DNA of 50,757 nt from Bondarzewia mesenterica (taxonomy: Eukaryota > Basidiomycota > Agaricomycetes > Russulales > Bondarzewiaceae). The notes under the pieces were generated by a model. That model was not told where the DNA came from. It saw only the letters and a program-made list of their open reading frames with translations, and did not search any database. A program made the translations under genes and the position numbers. The DNA is taken from NCBI GenBank assembly GCA_004802705.1, contig SGPL01000220.1, forward strand, positions 1 to 50,757. The letters are read 5' to 3'. Shown here one piece after another: positions 21,608 to 34,951 of this stretch. Within the stretch, counting starts at the first letter, position 1; each line of letters opens with the position of its first letter.

Positions 21608-22070
21608 TGTTAGGTATATTGTTTTTCCTTCGCGCTGACTTTCTGACTTGCTTGCAGAATCCGCTGCGCTCGCAAAAGTCGGCGTTCTCCGACTTTGATT
21701 CTCCGCTACTGTACAGTTACTACTTAAACCTTCGTACCTGCACATGTACCGGAGAGTTTTTTTTCTGGATCTCGCAACAAGAGTCTCACTTTCGGTTCAA
21801 AATATGTGAGGAGAGGCTGTGTTTGGGCACAAGCGTCTTATCACACGAGTTTTAGGAGCTCTTGCGGATCAAACGACGAAAGAACCGAAAGTGAGACTCT
21901 CGTTGCGAGATCCAGAAAAAACTCTCCGGTACATGTGCAGGTACGAAGGTTTAAGTAGTAACTGTACAGTAGCGGAGAATTAAAGTCGGAGAACGCCGAC
22001 TTTTGCGAGCGCAGCGGATTCTGCAAGCAAGTCAGAAAGTCAGCGCGAAGGAAAAACAATATACCTAACA
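21608..22070. repeat. Long near-perfect inverted repeat (foldback), arms about 190 bp, loop 83 bp
   Basis: The left arm 21608-21798 is the reverse complement of 21882-22070 with only two substitutions and one 2-base length difference in a T/A run. The outer ends read tgttaggtatattg and its complement; the inner ends gagtctcactttcggttc. The similarity extends a few bases outward (catg) with a one-base gap. Transcribed through, this would give a hairpin with a stem of about 190 bp. No terminal duplication of target bases is evident and no transposase is present, so it could be a foldback or MITE-like element, a local palindromic duplication, or a source of Dicer substrates. The peptide frames inside each arm are mirror copies and are not genes. 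Confidence 0.9.
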
Positions 22071-22786
22071 GCATGGGAGGAGTAATGATTTGAATTTTGT
22101 TCGACACTTTCCTCGAGCTCGCTTCATGGATGTTTGTAATAGCACGCCTTCAGTCGGAAATACCTCCATCTATTCTCGATGTGCCCTGCTTCCCAAAACG
22201 TTTACTAATCAGAAAGACCACTGCGCATTTTTTTTTCTTGATCATCTGATAGCAAGTGGATCCCGAGCAGTGGAACAGGAAACATGGGTTCATTTGTATG
22301 GTGCCCCTTCGATTTGATACGTTCCGATTCTTTCAATGATGTTCCCTGCGACGCCTACCTACACCGATCGCGCGCCCATTTCTCTCGTTGCATGAAGCTT
22401 AAGCATCGGACAATCAACGCCCGTCACTCCCAACATACGCGTCTTCCTCTACGAAAAAAAGCACCGCAGCCAAGTATCATTTCCTACACTGTCTATCCGT
22501 AGCGCATGCATCCGAAAGCAACGACGTAACGTATTATACAGCAACAAGCACAGCAAGCAAAAAATAAGCAGCTTTCCGACTGGCGAAAGCAAAAGAAGAA
22601 GAAACGAAATGCGGATCGGATGTGAGAGGTATGCGCGCATGTATGGGGGATTGACGAACCCAGCCTTGGGAACGAGTAGATCAGAAGTAAAAAAAAACGC
22701 GGAGAGTCAGCGAGAACAAAATGGCGAATAAGTGTATATCGTGTGTGTATATGTCCCAGTCGCCCGCACAGTGCACGTCCCACCGT
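22071..22786. other. Intergenic region between inverted repeat and HMG-CoA reductase 3' end
   Basis: About 700 bases with homopolymer runs and no supportable gene. The right part should be the 3' UTR of the HMG-CoA reductase gene (minus strand). Confidence 0.45.
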
Positions 22787-25700
22787 TCACTCCTTCGCCT
22801 CCAAATTATACCCCGTCGCCGATGCCGTCCCCACCGACGGCGTCACCCTCGCCGACACATTCGCACTGATCCCCGACGTAATATGCGGCGCCCAAAATAT
22901 GCCATTCGGCGGGGTGACAGGGCCAGGCGTGGCGGGGGTCGAGACGGAGGGGGTATTGACCTGCGACCGGTTATGCGCGAGGTGCGCGCGAACGAGGTGG
23001 CCCGCGGCGAGGGCGGACATGAGGGAAAGTTCGCCGGCCATGACGGAGGCGGCGACGATGCGGGCGAGCTGTTGCGCGTTCTGTCCNGGGTGGGTCGGGT
23101 GCGCGCCTTTGATGCCGAGCATCTCGAGGACGGCTTGTTGCGGCCCGAGCACGGTGCCGCCGCCAACCGTGCCCACTTCGATCGAGGGCATGGTGACGGT
23201 CACCAACAGATCCTGACCGTCGTTCGTTCTGCAGACCACAACAGAAAAAAAAAATGAGGACGAGTTGTACATAGAAAGGCGCGCGAGAGACACTCACGGC
23301 TCCATCAAAGTCATGCAGTTCGACGACTCGACGTTCTGCGCGGGGTCCTGACCGGTAGCGAGGTAGATCGCGGTCAAAATATTGGCAGCATGGGCATTGA
23401 AACCGCCGATGGAGCCAGCCATGGCGCTCCCGATCAAGTTTTTCTTGATGTTCAAGTTGCAGAGGGCCTCGACGGTGGTCTTAAGGACGGCCTTGACGAC
23501 CTTGCCTGGGACGACGGCCTCGGCGACGACGCTCTTTCCACGGCCTTCGATCCAGTTGATGGCGGCGGGCTTCTTGTCGGTGCAATAGTTACCAGAGAGG
23601 GCGAGGACGACCATCTCGGGGAAGTACTTGGCCATGGTCTCCAAGGCCTTCTCGGTGCCCTTGGAGATCATGTTCATGCCCATGGCGTCGCCGGTGGTGG
23701 TGGCGAAGCGGACATAGAGGGTGCGGCCTGCCAAAGTGCACTTGAGCCTCTGCAGCTTTGCGAATCGCGAGGTGGACTCGAAAGCCTCCTTCATGATGGC
23801 CCCGCCCTCGTCCGAATCGATCCAAGCCTTTGCCGCGGCGGCCACAGAGATGGAAGGAAAGTCGATGGCGGGGCCTCGGGTCATGGCGTCGTAGGTGATG
23901 ACGGTGGTGACGCCTCCGCCGGCGTTCAGGGCCTTGCACCCGCGCGACGTCGACGCGACGAGCGTGCCCTCGGCCGTGGCCATCGGGATCGGGAACACCT
24001 CGCCGTCGACCTTCAGAGGCCCGGCGATCCCGAGCGGAATCGGAATGTACCCGACCACGTTCTCGCAGCAGGCGCCCACCACCCGGGAATAGTCGTAGTG
24101 CGACATCGGGACATCCGATCGCTCCAACGTCTGCGTCTTGGAAGCACGCGCTGCATCAGGAAATCAGCATCCCATTCTAAGAAAAAGACGCGCGGAAGAG
24201 ACGCACAGATCAGAGCGCGACGAATCGAAACCGCTCGCTCGAGATCGCCGAGCACCTTTTCGAGCGCATACGGCGCAATCTTTCCATTCTGGGACAAGAG
24301 AATGACTTCCTCGTCGTTCAACATGGACAGAGACACGGACACCGGCCGTGGCCCATTCTCATACACATCGATGCACTCTTCCAAACTTCTCACGCTCACA
24401 GACCTCGACGACGTGTCCTCCTCGTCCGTCTCGTCGCTCGGATTCAACCGTGTCTTTTGAGCCTTGAGCGCCTGGTCCACCGAATCCAACATCTTCGAGA
24501 TCCCATTCACAGACGCCACTCGTGGTATCGGCGCGGGCGCAGGCTTGGCCGCTAGGGGTGCCGCGACGCTGGCCGGAGCAATGAACTGCTCCACGCGAGG
24601 CTCTGGCAAGTCGATGTGCGACGGCGCGCGGCTCACCTTCACTGGCTTCGCCGGTTCCTCCGCGGTGAACCGCACGTTCTGTGGGGGGTGGGCCGTGCGC
24701 GTCGAGCCCGTGCCGGTGGCGATGCCCTTGAGCAGGTATCCGTTGAGCGCGACGCTCACTCCGAGCACCAGGACGATCCACTTGGACAGCACCGGGTCGC
24801 CGACCAGGCTTGTCCACGACGACATGAAATCGTCAAACAGGTGCTCCTCGGAACCCTTGGCGTCCTTCGTGGAGACCACAGGGACGACCCGAACGTGGAC
24901 GGGAGGCGCAACCTTCACGAACAGCTCCGTCTCGGACGCATCCACGCTCGCCGCCAACGACGCGAGCACGGTCGAGATCGACGGCGTCGTCAGATCGACC
25001 TTGCGCGCAGTGGGCACGAGCTCCGAACTCAGGATGGGCGACTGGTAGATGCTCGACACCGGGGTCAGAGTCGCGCACAGGTTGAGGATGTGCAACGTCA
25101 AGAATGACACGATCTGGAGCAGAGAAGATCAGCATCGGCCGAGTCGCACCAAAGGAAGAGATAAACGACGAACCAAGAGCAACTTCAACCGCGCGACGGG
25201 GCTCTCTTCCTTGGTATCCTTCCCCTTGCCGTCCACACCATGGGTCTGCCTCAAAAACGACCCCTTGACTCCGAGTACAGCCGCCGACGTCCTCTGTCGG
25301 AAATTCAATTTGGGCATCTGCAGCTGTCCACCAGCAGCCCCATTCACCAGCGCCGTCTTGGTAGTTGTCCCCGAGCGAGACAGCGTCCTGAACATCTTGA
25401 TCCTCCTCACCTCGATCATCACGCTCAGCACCGCACAATAAAATGTCGCCATCGCAGCACAGTCAATCGTCAACAACAGCGCCGCCAACGCGCAAAACTC
25501 CTTGAGCCCTCCGACCTTGCTGTACGCCCCGATTAGCAGCACCGCGATCTCCAGAGCATAGTCCCGCAAGATCGGGTTTGCCACCTTGTCCAGCGCCTCC
25601 ATGATCAATTCCGGTGCGGGCTTCATCTGCCCGCGATACCGGCCCTCCTGGACGGCCGGCGTGAACATGTGTGGATGGCTAAAAACAGCGCGGGCGAGCC

Positions 25701-26689
25701 GGAGTGGCTTGTCAAAGCCGACGGTGCAAACGAGGAAGGGAAGCGCTTCGGTGAGGCTCACGGGTTCGAGGGGGATGTCGAGGTAGCCTGCAATAGGGAG
25801 GGCGACGATGAACGAGAGGATGGAGGACGAAAGGATGGCTGTCATCAACCAAAAGTTGGAGCCCAAGCTCCTGGAGGAAAGGAAGAGCCGAATGAAGGTC
25901 GTGTGCATGAGGACGTAACCGGCAAGAACGAGCAAGATGTCCAACGAGTCCGCCTTTTTGGTGAGGTCCCAGAAGCGCATGACCATGGCGCGTGCCGCGT
26001 AGGCCACCCACTTGCCGCTCTTCATCTCCCCGATCCTCTCAGTTTCACGGTTCTCGACGACATACTTGACGTTCCCGAGCTCCTCCGAAGCGAACGTGGC
26101 CTGCTTCTTGAATGCACTGAAGAAGTCTTCCCTACCACCAGGCGTGAAAGATAGCGTGAGGACCTCTGACGCGGACGAGTCAAAGACGGTAGAGACGAAA
26201 CACGGCGTTGAGGTACCGTCACCGGCGAGTGGATGACAGAGGTCGGAATATGTTTTGCCCGAGGAAGAAACGAAACGGTGTGTCAGATATTCTGTGACAT
26301 TGTCCATGGAGTTCTGAATATGTGGGAGACTCTGAGAAGCGAATAAAGCATCAATTCCCTGTTCAAGCACGGTCTCTCGAAAATACCGGACATACCTTCT
26401 TCGGAACCTTCGCATCCGGCGAGAAAACTATCTGCTGCAACTCGAGCGCGCTGGGACTCGACCGAGCGTCGTACCAAGTGTTCTCGTTCACGGCGACCCA
26501 TTCGCCATCGCTCAACAGTGCGTGCGCCGGTCTCAGCGTCGAAGTCGACGCCGGGGACAGGAAAGACGAGTGTTTGATTGCCGAAAGGACGTTAAAATAC
26601 GCAAAGGTGGCGGCGATGAAGAAGAAGACGATGGTCTCTATGGGTTGTGAGGTCGCATGGATGGATATCGGTCGAATTAGAGCCCGCAT
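22787..26689 (-). CDS. HMG1: 3-hydroxy-3-methylglutaryl-CoA reductase, 5 exons, membrane-bound class I enzyme
   Basis: Exons 26396-26689, 25174-26331, 24207-25113, 23298-24150 and 22787-23228 join in frame to 1217 residues. The enzyme makes mevalonate from HMG-CoA with NADPH, the controlled step of sterol and terpene synthesis, in the ER membrane. A hydrophobic helix near residue 20 is followed by a lumenal segment and a sterol-sensing-type membrane region ([32 protein letters not shown] helices). The catalytic half contains the family blocks [31 protein letters not shown] (catalytic Glu), [11 protein letters not shown] (NADPH loop), [13 protein letters not shown] (catalytic Lys), [13 protein letters not shown] (Asp) and the C-terminal HLAHNRS (His). 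An N at 23086 leaves one residue undefined, in a stretch reading [14 protein letters not shown]. The gene has a very long upstream region without another gene. Confidence 0.96.
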
Positions 26690-29470
26690 GCTGAACGCAG
26701 TGTATGGGGCAAGGGTATGAGGGCGGGGGGAATTAGGGCTAGCCTCTGGACACTGTTATATAGATAGGAGAGAAACCCAATTGTTGAGGAGCATGAACAA
26801 ACAAAAAGAGGGTTAGTTCGGTCACTCGAGACAACGAAACAAAGTATGGACATAGGATCCGGGATGAGACAGATGACGCACCGACGCGTCTAGAATAAAT
26901 CAAATAACTCTCTATATATCCACAAGGTTTTTCCGGGTCGAAATATTATCGGAAACCTCGCACGACCAGACGCGTTTAAGCGAGGGGGAGGATATGGGGC
27001 AGGGTGGGTGAGGAGGAAACGAGGAAATTGGGGGCGAGTCCGAGGCTTGGGTGGAACGATACGGTAGCATATTTATTGCCTGATGATGGACCCCGATCAC
27101 CTCCCGCGCTTATGCAGCCCCGCGTATGGCTCTTCGTTTAATTTCTTGTCAAATCCCTTTACGGTAAACGCTCACTTCCCGTCCACGCACACACACACTT
27201 CGTTCTATGCACCCTCGAGCCGCACAACATCCGCGTTTCTGTCCTCTCGCAGTCTCTTGCGTTTATCGTCGATACTGTAGCAGGTCGTTCAGCGCCTAAG
27301 TACATATGCGCGTCGAATTCTTTCAGATCCGAGGTCGCATAGAGATTGCATAACCCACAGCTTGTAACGGAGCTCCTCAGCCAAGGTTAGGTATGCAGTT
27401 GCGCTGCGCCGTCATCGGCCCTCGCTCGCCAAGACAAACGCCTTACCATTTTCTCCCTCTTTCGTTTTTTCAAACCACCGTCTAACTGTAAGTACATATA
27501 TCGCGGCCATCAGCTACGCCCCATGAGTACTTGGGTGAGTAAGTATGCTCCTCACGTCCCTTTTTTTCACCCTGGAGATTTTGGCCCAAGGAATGACTGC
27601 CCCGCCTGGTCACGGATCAAAAGCTGTGGGTTCGATGGACATAGCCAATCATGAGTATCCTCCAATCCCGATGTTACTTATCTCCCCGTCGAGCTCACAC
27701 TCACACATACCCCATGCGTATGCCGGATTCAATCTGCAGTTGTTCGACGCTCAGTCTCCATCAAGGTCCAGATCCGGCACTGATAACTACTGTATGCAAA
27801 CGTATCACACCGCCCGTCTCGCAGCTTACACCACCTTCACCGCCACCCTATTTTCCTTACAGCGGCAGCGCCTTGACCCTTGGGGGTACTTAATGTAGCG
27901 TTCCAATCAGCATCAAAATCAGATACGGTATGTATCGTATGGCATCCTACAATATGTTCCTGGTTCTGATCAGCCCCGTATTTATACTAACCTCTGCGTT
28001 CTTCTCTTCCAGATCGCAGCACCCATATAAGTCCTGTGCACACAGTACCTCGGTGGATGTTTTCAAATAGGTTCGTCAACCACATATCCGATGCCTTCTC
28101 GCCCGCGCGCTTCTCTTTTTTTTCTCTCTTCGCAAAGCAAGCGCGCGCCTCGACGTTCCGGATGAGTGAACCGCCTCGGAACCCACTGCCCATCCCGTTT
28201 AAAACGCGTCACATCTCAAAGTGCATCGCGTCGCGAGTGTCTTTCATTCTTTGAACCCAAGTTGGCTGGCAACTTCACCGGTAGGGATTTTTGTACGCAT
28301 GCATGAATTTTCCTCTCCATCCACGCCTATCGGACCGCTTTCCCCCCTTTCCCTTTGCAAAGACCTCCATTTCATCCGTAAGCCGTCACGATACATCTAT
28401 CTCCGATATCAACAACCGCCAGATCGATTTTCATGTTGACCAACCACACATCCCCTTCCCATCCATGCGCTCTCCAGCAACAGACAGATAGACTGAACAA
28501 CATCCATCATCACTTCCAGCACACCAGACCAGCCCACAGCATCCCACTAAAAGCACGCTCTCGAAATCTTCGAATCGAATTCCAAATCTTACGCCCCTAT
28601 TCTGATTTTATTCGGAATTGATCGCACGGCGCACGTACTTTAGGGTAAGCAAATACTCAGTAGTTTTCTTCCCCCCGCAACCTCAAGCGCGGCGAGATAT
28701 GTAGTATGTTACAGCAGGTGCGCGATGCACGGACGTCCCTTGATTGTCCTCGATTATCTATGTACATTTTTACAGTAATGGTATTTGCTGATCCTTGCTT
28801 TGCGTTACGGTTGCCTCCTTCAATCAAGATGAACTGTTCGTACACTCGTCGGTTGTTGTCAACCGTTCAAACGTTCAACGTTCAACGTCAATGGTTCCAA
28901 TTCTTTGAGTGCGTTCACTCATTCGCGGCCTGTGACGCCATGAACAAGTACCCCGGATACCTCTCCGGATGCGGGCAACACTCATAGCCTGGAGCAAGGC
29001 GAAAGATATGAACTTTACGCAAGTTGTATGTACGAAGGTGCCGCACGGAGAGCCGCTCCAAGGAGAACAACGCCAACCCCACCAAGACTACCGTGACACG
29101 AAATGTCAGCCAACGCAACTAGAATGGGAGTTCACGAGTCAACCGTCTCATGTGAGGAAGACATGGAATTTCCTCCGTAGTTTTCACCGCGTCAATGGTC
29201 CTATGGAAGATAAATTCCAAGTTTGTGAACGCTCCAGAGGCAAAGGTAACACCTCAAAAAGCTCATTTGTTGTAGAGCCGAACAAGGCGTCCGAAACATG
29301 GGAGGGATATCTATGACTGGTCGCACCCGAATATACAGATTGGAATCGCAGTTTCAATGCAAAGTGATGACGTGCATGTCGTGTTATCGCATATCATATA
29401 GACTTGGATACATGACGAGAGTAGAAAGGAAAGGTCGGAAGGAAAACAGAGATGATAAGACGCGCACATA
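26690..29470. other. 2.8-kb region without a recognised gene, upstream of HMG-CoA reductase
   Basis: Upstream of the reductase start and downstream of eL42. I find no protein, tRNA or repeat family that I can name. The longest open frame with an ATG (27545-27898, plus, 117 codons) has a composition that looks random. Pyrimidine-rich stretches and splice-like signals on the plus strand (for example taagtacatat at about 27489) leave room for a spliced leader or a non-coding transcript. A short array of gttcaac-type units is at 28864-28888. Confidence 0.4.
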
Positions 29471-30218
<748 letters not shown>

Positions 30219-31299
30219 TTTGTTTCGTGTGGGGGCTTGACGAGTCGGCGGTCGATTGAGGATTATTGGGCTGGTAGGGCGGCAAATTCCGAAGCGTTGT
30301 GTACTGTACAGTTGTCCAGCACAAAGTTTGGACTCCGCGTCAATATGTGGCTGCTATGTGGCTGCTCCTGGAAGACATCGACCAGCACAAGACGGAACGG
30401 CACTGGAAGCCTGAAGACAGACTCTTTGGCTTTTGCATTCTCGTATCTTGCCTGGGACCAATTCGATTGCAGGACCTCTTTTCTAGAACTCGAGTTGTGA
30501 CTGAGTGGTGGCGCTTGTAGCAGCCTATGTCTCCGAGTGGGAGGTTCACCTGCCTCTGTGAACAACCAAGCTATGCCGCAAACATTTCTTCTGTTCCCAC
30601 AGGAAGCTCTGTTCAAGACACATGCTTATTAGTCGCTTCACGGCGTTGCTTCCTATCACCTCTTTGCAGGATGTCGCATATCTCTCGACTTCACACGCTC
30701 GCGTTTCATATATTGATATTATACTTGTGGGCGAACCTCCATCGCGCCATTGGCGCGAGGTTCAGCAGGCAACTCCACACTGTAACTTNCTATGCCTCGT
30801 GTTTGAGTGNCGTNCCCCCNCCCNNCNCNCCCAACACACTGCCTCCACCGCGCGCAGACGATAGGATGAGAGTTTCGTTGTGACATAGCTGACCACTCCT
30901 GATCCGAAAACGGATATGTTTCTGTGCTCGAGGTCGATGTGCGATCTTCATTTTTAGGTGAGAGTGTATTTTTATATCTACTGCACTGCTTCTCGTCTCT
31001 ATGTATGCCCGACGGTACCAAATGCATCTCAAGGCATTGTTTATATCAATGGATGTTGTGTTCTTCGTTCTTCGGGGAAGTGCAGATCAGCCTAGAAAAT
31101 GAGCTTGCCGCGCGCGTTGGAGTTGCGCAAGATATGGCCGAAGTCAAAACAAGAGGTGCCTATCACAGGTCGCCCTCTGTGCGCCGCGAAATAGTGTGAA
31201 TATCGATCTGGTAGTTTAAAAATGCAAGAAGCCAGATAAAATTGAGCCGGTCTGTCGCGATGTCTCTGCGTCAAGCACTCACAATGATAATGATGCCAA
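30219..31299. other. Intergenic region with unresolved bases
   Basis: About 1.1 kb between eL42 and the sterol dehydrogenase gene. No gene is supportable. A perfect 11-base tandem copy (tatgtggctgc twice) is at about 30344-30365. A cluster of N bases within a C-rich run (30789-30833) marks poor sequence. The left part should contain the eL42 promoter. Confidence 0.45.
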
Positions 31300-32958
31300 T
31301 CAATTTTTAACCATCGTAGGGTCCGCACCCAAATCCTCGATCACTCTCTCCACGCCTCTCGCCGCTTTCATGGACGCAAAGCCAAAACTGACGCCTCCTC
31401 CCATTGACCTCTCCTCTCCCCGTCCGCCTGCCTTCTTATGTTCGTCGACTAACTTGCATAACCCCTCCAATGTCGTCCACAGCGGCGTATACCCTAGGCC
31501 TCCTTTTTCCGGAGCCAACCGTGCGCGTGAATCGTCCCATATGAGATGGACCATCGTCAATGCAAAGAGAGAGGGCTGTAGGTTAATGAGGTCGCCGTTA
31601 AGCTTCGGCATGTACGCGCCTACGCGGCGGGCGAGAGCGGTGGACGAGAGGAGCATGAACGAGTGTGCCAGATGAATCACTTCACAAAAGGTGGGAAAGG
31701 AGAAGCATGCCTGTTGCGGAGAGTTCAGGGAAGACAGTGAGGCCGTCCGTCAGGGTATTCAAAGTGGTATATACATCGCCGTATGTGACCGGTGGGCCCG
31801 CATCTGTGATACAAAATGCTTGTCCGCCGATGTCAGGGTTCGACGCACCCTGTACGATATCGATGAGGCGCCGTTCGTAGCACAGGTGTGCGAGAGACCC
31901 ATTCTCGACATAGACAAAATTCTGAAGGATGTTACCGATCCAAGTTGGGTTGACTTGTCGCACGAGATACGATCCGCAGAGAATATCGCCTCCGGGACCA
32001 TAGATGCCATTGCCCGGACGTATACAGCCCGTGCGAAGGACAGTCCCAGACACCGTAGGACTCCTGTCCGCCGCACGGACGAGCCTCTCGGCCTTCACCT
32101 TCGACGCGGCATAGTTAGAGAAGAAGTGCTCGTGCCTCTTGGGTATTAAAGTATCATCGTCCGTGATTGCCTGAACAAAGTAGTCCGGTTCTTTTTGCCA
32201 CGGCCACAGCCAAAACTTGGTACGCCTCACCGAGATGGAGCCAGAGGATGTGTACACCAGGACAGATGTGTTGATGGAGCGCGCAGCGCTGATGATGTTC
32301 TCTGTGCCTTGGACGTTGACCTTGTCGGAGAGATGCAGTAGGTCAGGGTGTCGCTCGTAGAAACGGATATTTGCGGCAGTATGAAAGACTGTGGTTTCCA
32401 GCGAAGACTCGTCGGAATGATCAGATGCGGCGGTTGGCCAAGGGGCATGAAATGCTGCATCCACCGCAACCTTGTCGGAGATATCGACAAGTCGAAAGTC
32501 AACCTCCGTCGCGCGTCCAATGGTCAAGTCCTTCCGCGTCGGAAGGCGCAGGTCGAGGACCCGTATGCATTCAGGATCCTCCCCACGGTCGAGCAAGTGA
32601 CGTACAATCCATCCGCCCAAAAATCCTGCCTGCAGCATCATGATATATATGTCAGAAGAAAGTTAATTCACTGGCGTCTAGGCTTAGCCTTGACCACAAA
32701 AAGCACGGAGTCGCGACTTACCCCGCCCACCACAATGTATCTCCGCCCCGTTCGAGGAGGCAAATGACCTTCGATAGAGATGGGGTTGTCTGCCAGGCGA
32801 GTCGCCGCACGCTTTGCATCCTCCTCAGTTAGTCGGTGAGGGGAGAAAGCGGACTCGGCATTCGGAGAAAGTCTCATGAGTTTGGCATCGTTAAGTCGAA
32901 TATAAATGTATAAAAGTAATGGTATGAACAGGAAGGCGGCAACAAGGCTTATGTTCAT
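31300..32958 (-). CDS. 3-beta-HSD/sterol-4-carboxylate 3-dehydrogenase-like NAD(P) oxidoreductase, membrane-anchored
   Basis: Exon 1 (32722-32958, 79 residues) has an N-terminal membrane anchor, residues about 4-21 (LVAAFLFIPLLLYIYI), and ends in RYIVVGG; exon 2 starts at 32629 with AGFLGGW, rebuilding the Rossmann GxxGxxG motif. Further features are VDFRLVDISD, FHTAANIRFYERH, NVQGTENII, LVYTSSGSI, the catalytic NYAASKVKAE (YxxxK), VLRTGCIRPGNGIYGPGG and QNFVYVEN. This fits the extended SDR 3-beta-HSD family, which includes ERG26 of the sterol C4-demethylation complex; whether it is ERG26 itself or one of the paralogues common in mushrooms is open. Near 31690 the frame changes: MLLLSHL must continue as CEVIHLAHSF. 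Removing one T from the run at 31690 would join them; alternatively a 64-base intron with donor gtatat and acceptor caacag gives a frame, at the cost of conserved-looking residues. Confidence 0.8.
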
Positions 32959-33357
32959 GGCAAGTTCGTCGGGAGTAGAGGCGAGCTGACCTGAGCTGAC
33001 TGACGACGATTGTGAGCGCTGGGCCAGGCTGGGCCTCGCTCGGCGCTGCTTTCACCATTTTCATGACTAAAAGAAATTGACAGTAAGATATTCTCAGTTG
33101 CGACGCTGAAAGTCCGATACGCGAAGAAATGCTGAGAAGAGAGTGCAAAGGAGGTTGAGAGTTACTACAATAACAACCATGCTACATACAAGAATCAGAT
33201 GAGAAGCACCAGGGCCAGCATAGATCGCTAACTACTGAGCATCTTCCATGCGCAGCATGTGTTTTACCGAAGGCCAAACCAAGTACATCACTCTACTATG
33301 CTAGCATTATCAAACACCGGGAAACGATTGAGGATTAGAAAGCAGAACGAAGTACGA
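32959..33357. other. Intergenic region, sterol dehydrogenase promoter side
   Basis: Four hundred bases between the KH-protein 3' end and the dehydrogenase start. No gene or repeat is seen. Confidence 0.45.
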
Positions 33358-34951
33358 TCATGAAGGGGCGGGAGGGGCAGGCTCGTTTGGTGGAGGCGCT
33401 GCGCCAGTAGCACCCGGTTGCGTCGCACTATAGCCTTGTGCATAGTACTGAGCGGCGTACTGCTGCTGCTGGCTTGCTTGCCAATCCTTGAACTGCTGTG
33501 AGTTCACGTCGTAACCAAACGCGGCCCTAGATGAGAAGCGCATCAGAATCAGCATGGACCAAGAAGCCATACCGATATACAGAAGACGTACCAATACGTA
33601 GCAAAGGCGTCTGTGTCCGTCGCCGCTGGAGGGCCTGCCGCAGCAGGTCCTGCCCCGCCAGCTGGGGGAGCAGGAGGCGCACTGCCATCAGGAGGGGGAG
33701 GTGGCGGCTGTTCACCAGGTGGGGGAGGCGGAGGCGCGGCGGATGGAGGTGGTGGTACATAGCCCTAGAGCGATCACATGGTCAGAGTAACGTCAGTTTC
33801 CAAACAACGTGAAGGAGAGTGAAAGGAAAATAGTTGAATGGCATTTGGGCCTGCAACGCGTTTTGAGGATGAGCAAAGTATACATACGGCGAAGGCGCTG
33901 TAAGCGGCGTACTGGGCTTGCGCTTGATGGAGCTCCATCTGCTGTTGTTGCACGATGACTTTGACTTTGGCATGCTCGGAGCGAACGACTTCGAGTAGGT
34001 CTTCCGTGAGGACCTTTGCACGAGCGACCTGGCCATCGTCTGGTCCACTGCCTCGAGATGTGAGTGTCCAAGCTACAAAATGGGTCGCGATATGCTCACG
34101 TTATATGAATATGCATTGGCTCGTCCGATTCTCGACCTGTCTCCTGATCAATGAAACCTGATCCCTGCCCTTTGATCTGCACCCGAGTACCAGTCTCCTG
34201 TTGAATGTACTTGACGAACATGCCCTAGAAACGACGTTGGTAAGACAAAAAAAGCGCGAAATATGAAAACCGTACCGTTGGTCCAACAACCTTCGCACGA
34301 ACGTTGAAGTTGCGGATAGATTCAAGACCAACTGGGATTTTCTCTTCTGGCCATTTTCGCTGCGAAGAACATTAGATGTTGGAAGAGACTCCGATGAGGT
34401 AAGAAAAGTGTACCTTCTCTCGTCTACCATCCTTTTTATCCTCCACCAGAGATCCCATGTCAATCGCGATCAGCTCATTGACCTTGTCAATAGCATTTTG
34501 CAGGATCTCCTGCGTCGTTGCGGCAATGTGCAAATATAGCGGGGGGTCCTTCTCTGTAGCCTTCGCCCTGTCTGGATACCACACACCTTTCGTGCTGATT
34601 GAGGCACCCGTCTCTTCATGGATCTACCCAATTATCCAATAAATCAAGAGATTGTGGTTCAAAGTAAACACGGCTCACCTGTGTCTGCGTCGCCCCCTTT
34701 GTCAACATATACCTATTCCTCACATCATTGATATCAATATCATGTGTAAACTCTGCATCGAAAGGATCCTTCTGCCCCGGTGTCAAGCCGCCAGCACTTC
34801 CTGCTCCACTAAACTGTGCTGCGATTTTGGCCGCAATGGCTGCGGCAGCAGCTGCAGGTGTCGACGGGCTCTTCCCTTCTTCAACCTTTTGTAATTTGGA
34901 AGGAGATTCGCCTTCCTCTGGTACGTCGGACCACTTGCGTTTGGAAGACAT
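33358..34951 (-). CDS. KHDC4-like KH-domain RNA-binding protein
   Basis: Exon 1 is 34679-34951 (91 residues), exon 2 is 34414-34623; at least four more exons follow. The protein starts MSSKRKWSDVPEEGESPSK, a nuclear-type basic/acidic start. It has an Ala-rich stretch with AIAAKIAAQF, then the first KH-like unit: DIDINDVRNRYMLTKGATQTQ then IHEETGASISTKG and DPPLYLHIAATTQE. The second unit has GLESIRNFNVRAKVVGPTG then YIQQETGTRVQIKGQGSG and EPMHIHI. This order and both sequences match human KHDC4 (BLOM7), a spliceosome-associated factor that influences splice-site choice. The C-terminal third is rich in Pro, Gln, Ala and Tyr, ending PNEPAPPAPS. The role in fungi is inferred from homology. Confidence 0.85.

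Noticed and set aside
21553..22107. Two similar open frames (LGILFFLRADFL...) on opposite strands
   Set aside because: They are mirror images created by the inverted repeat; coding by both arms is a consequence of the palindrome, and the peptide resembles no protein.
23390..24460. A 356-codon open frame on the plus strand within HMG-CoA reductase
   Set aside because: It is antisense to the catalytic exon of a strongly conserved enzyme; its Gly/Asp-rich, repetitive composition is the shadow of GC-biased codons.
27096..27105. Possible sterol regulatory element (atcacctccc) about 400 bases upstream of HMG-CoA reductase
   Set aside because: It matches the classical decamer at only 8 of 10 positions; in 2.8 kb such a match is expected by chance.
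27545..27898. A 117-codon ATG-started frame in the large intergenic region
   Set aside because: No domain, signal or homology is recognisable, and the composition is like that of other random frames here.
28864..28888. Short gttcaac-type tandem units
   Set aside because: Only about three imperfect units; too short to call a satellite or CRISPR-like array.
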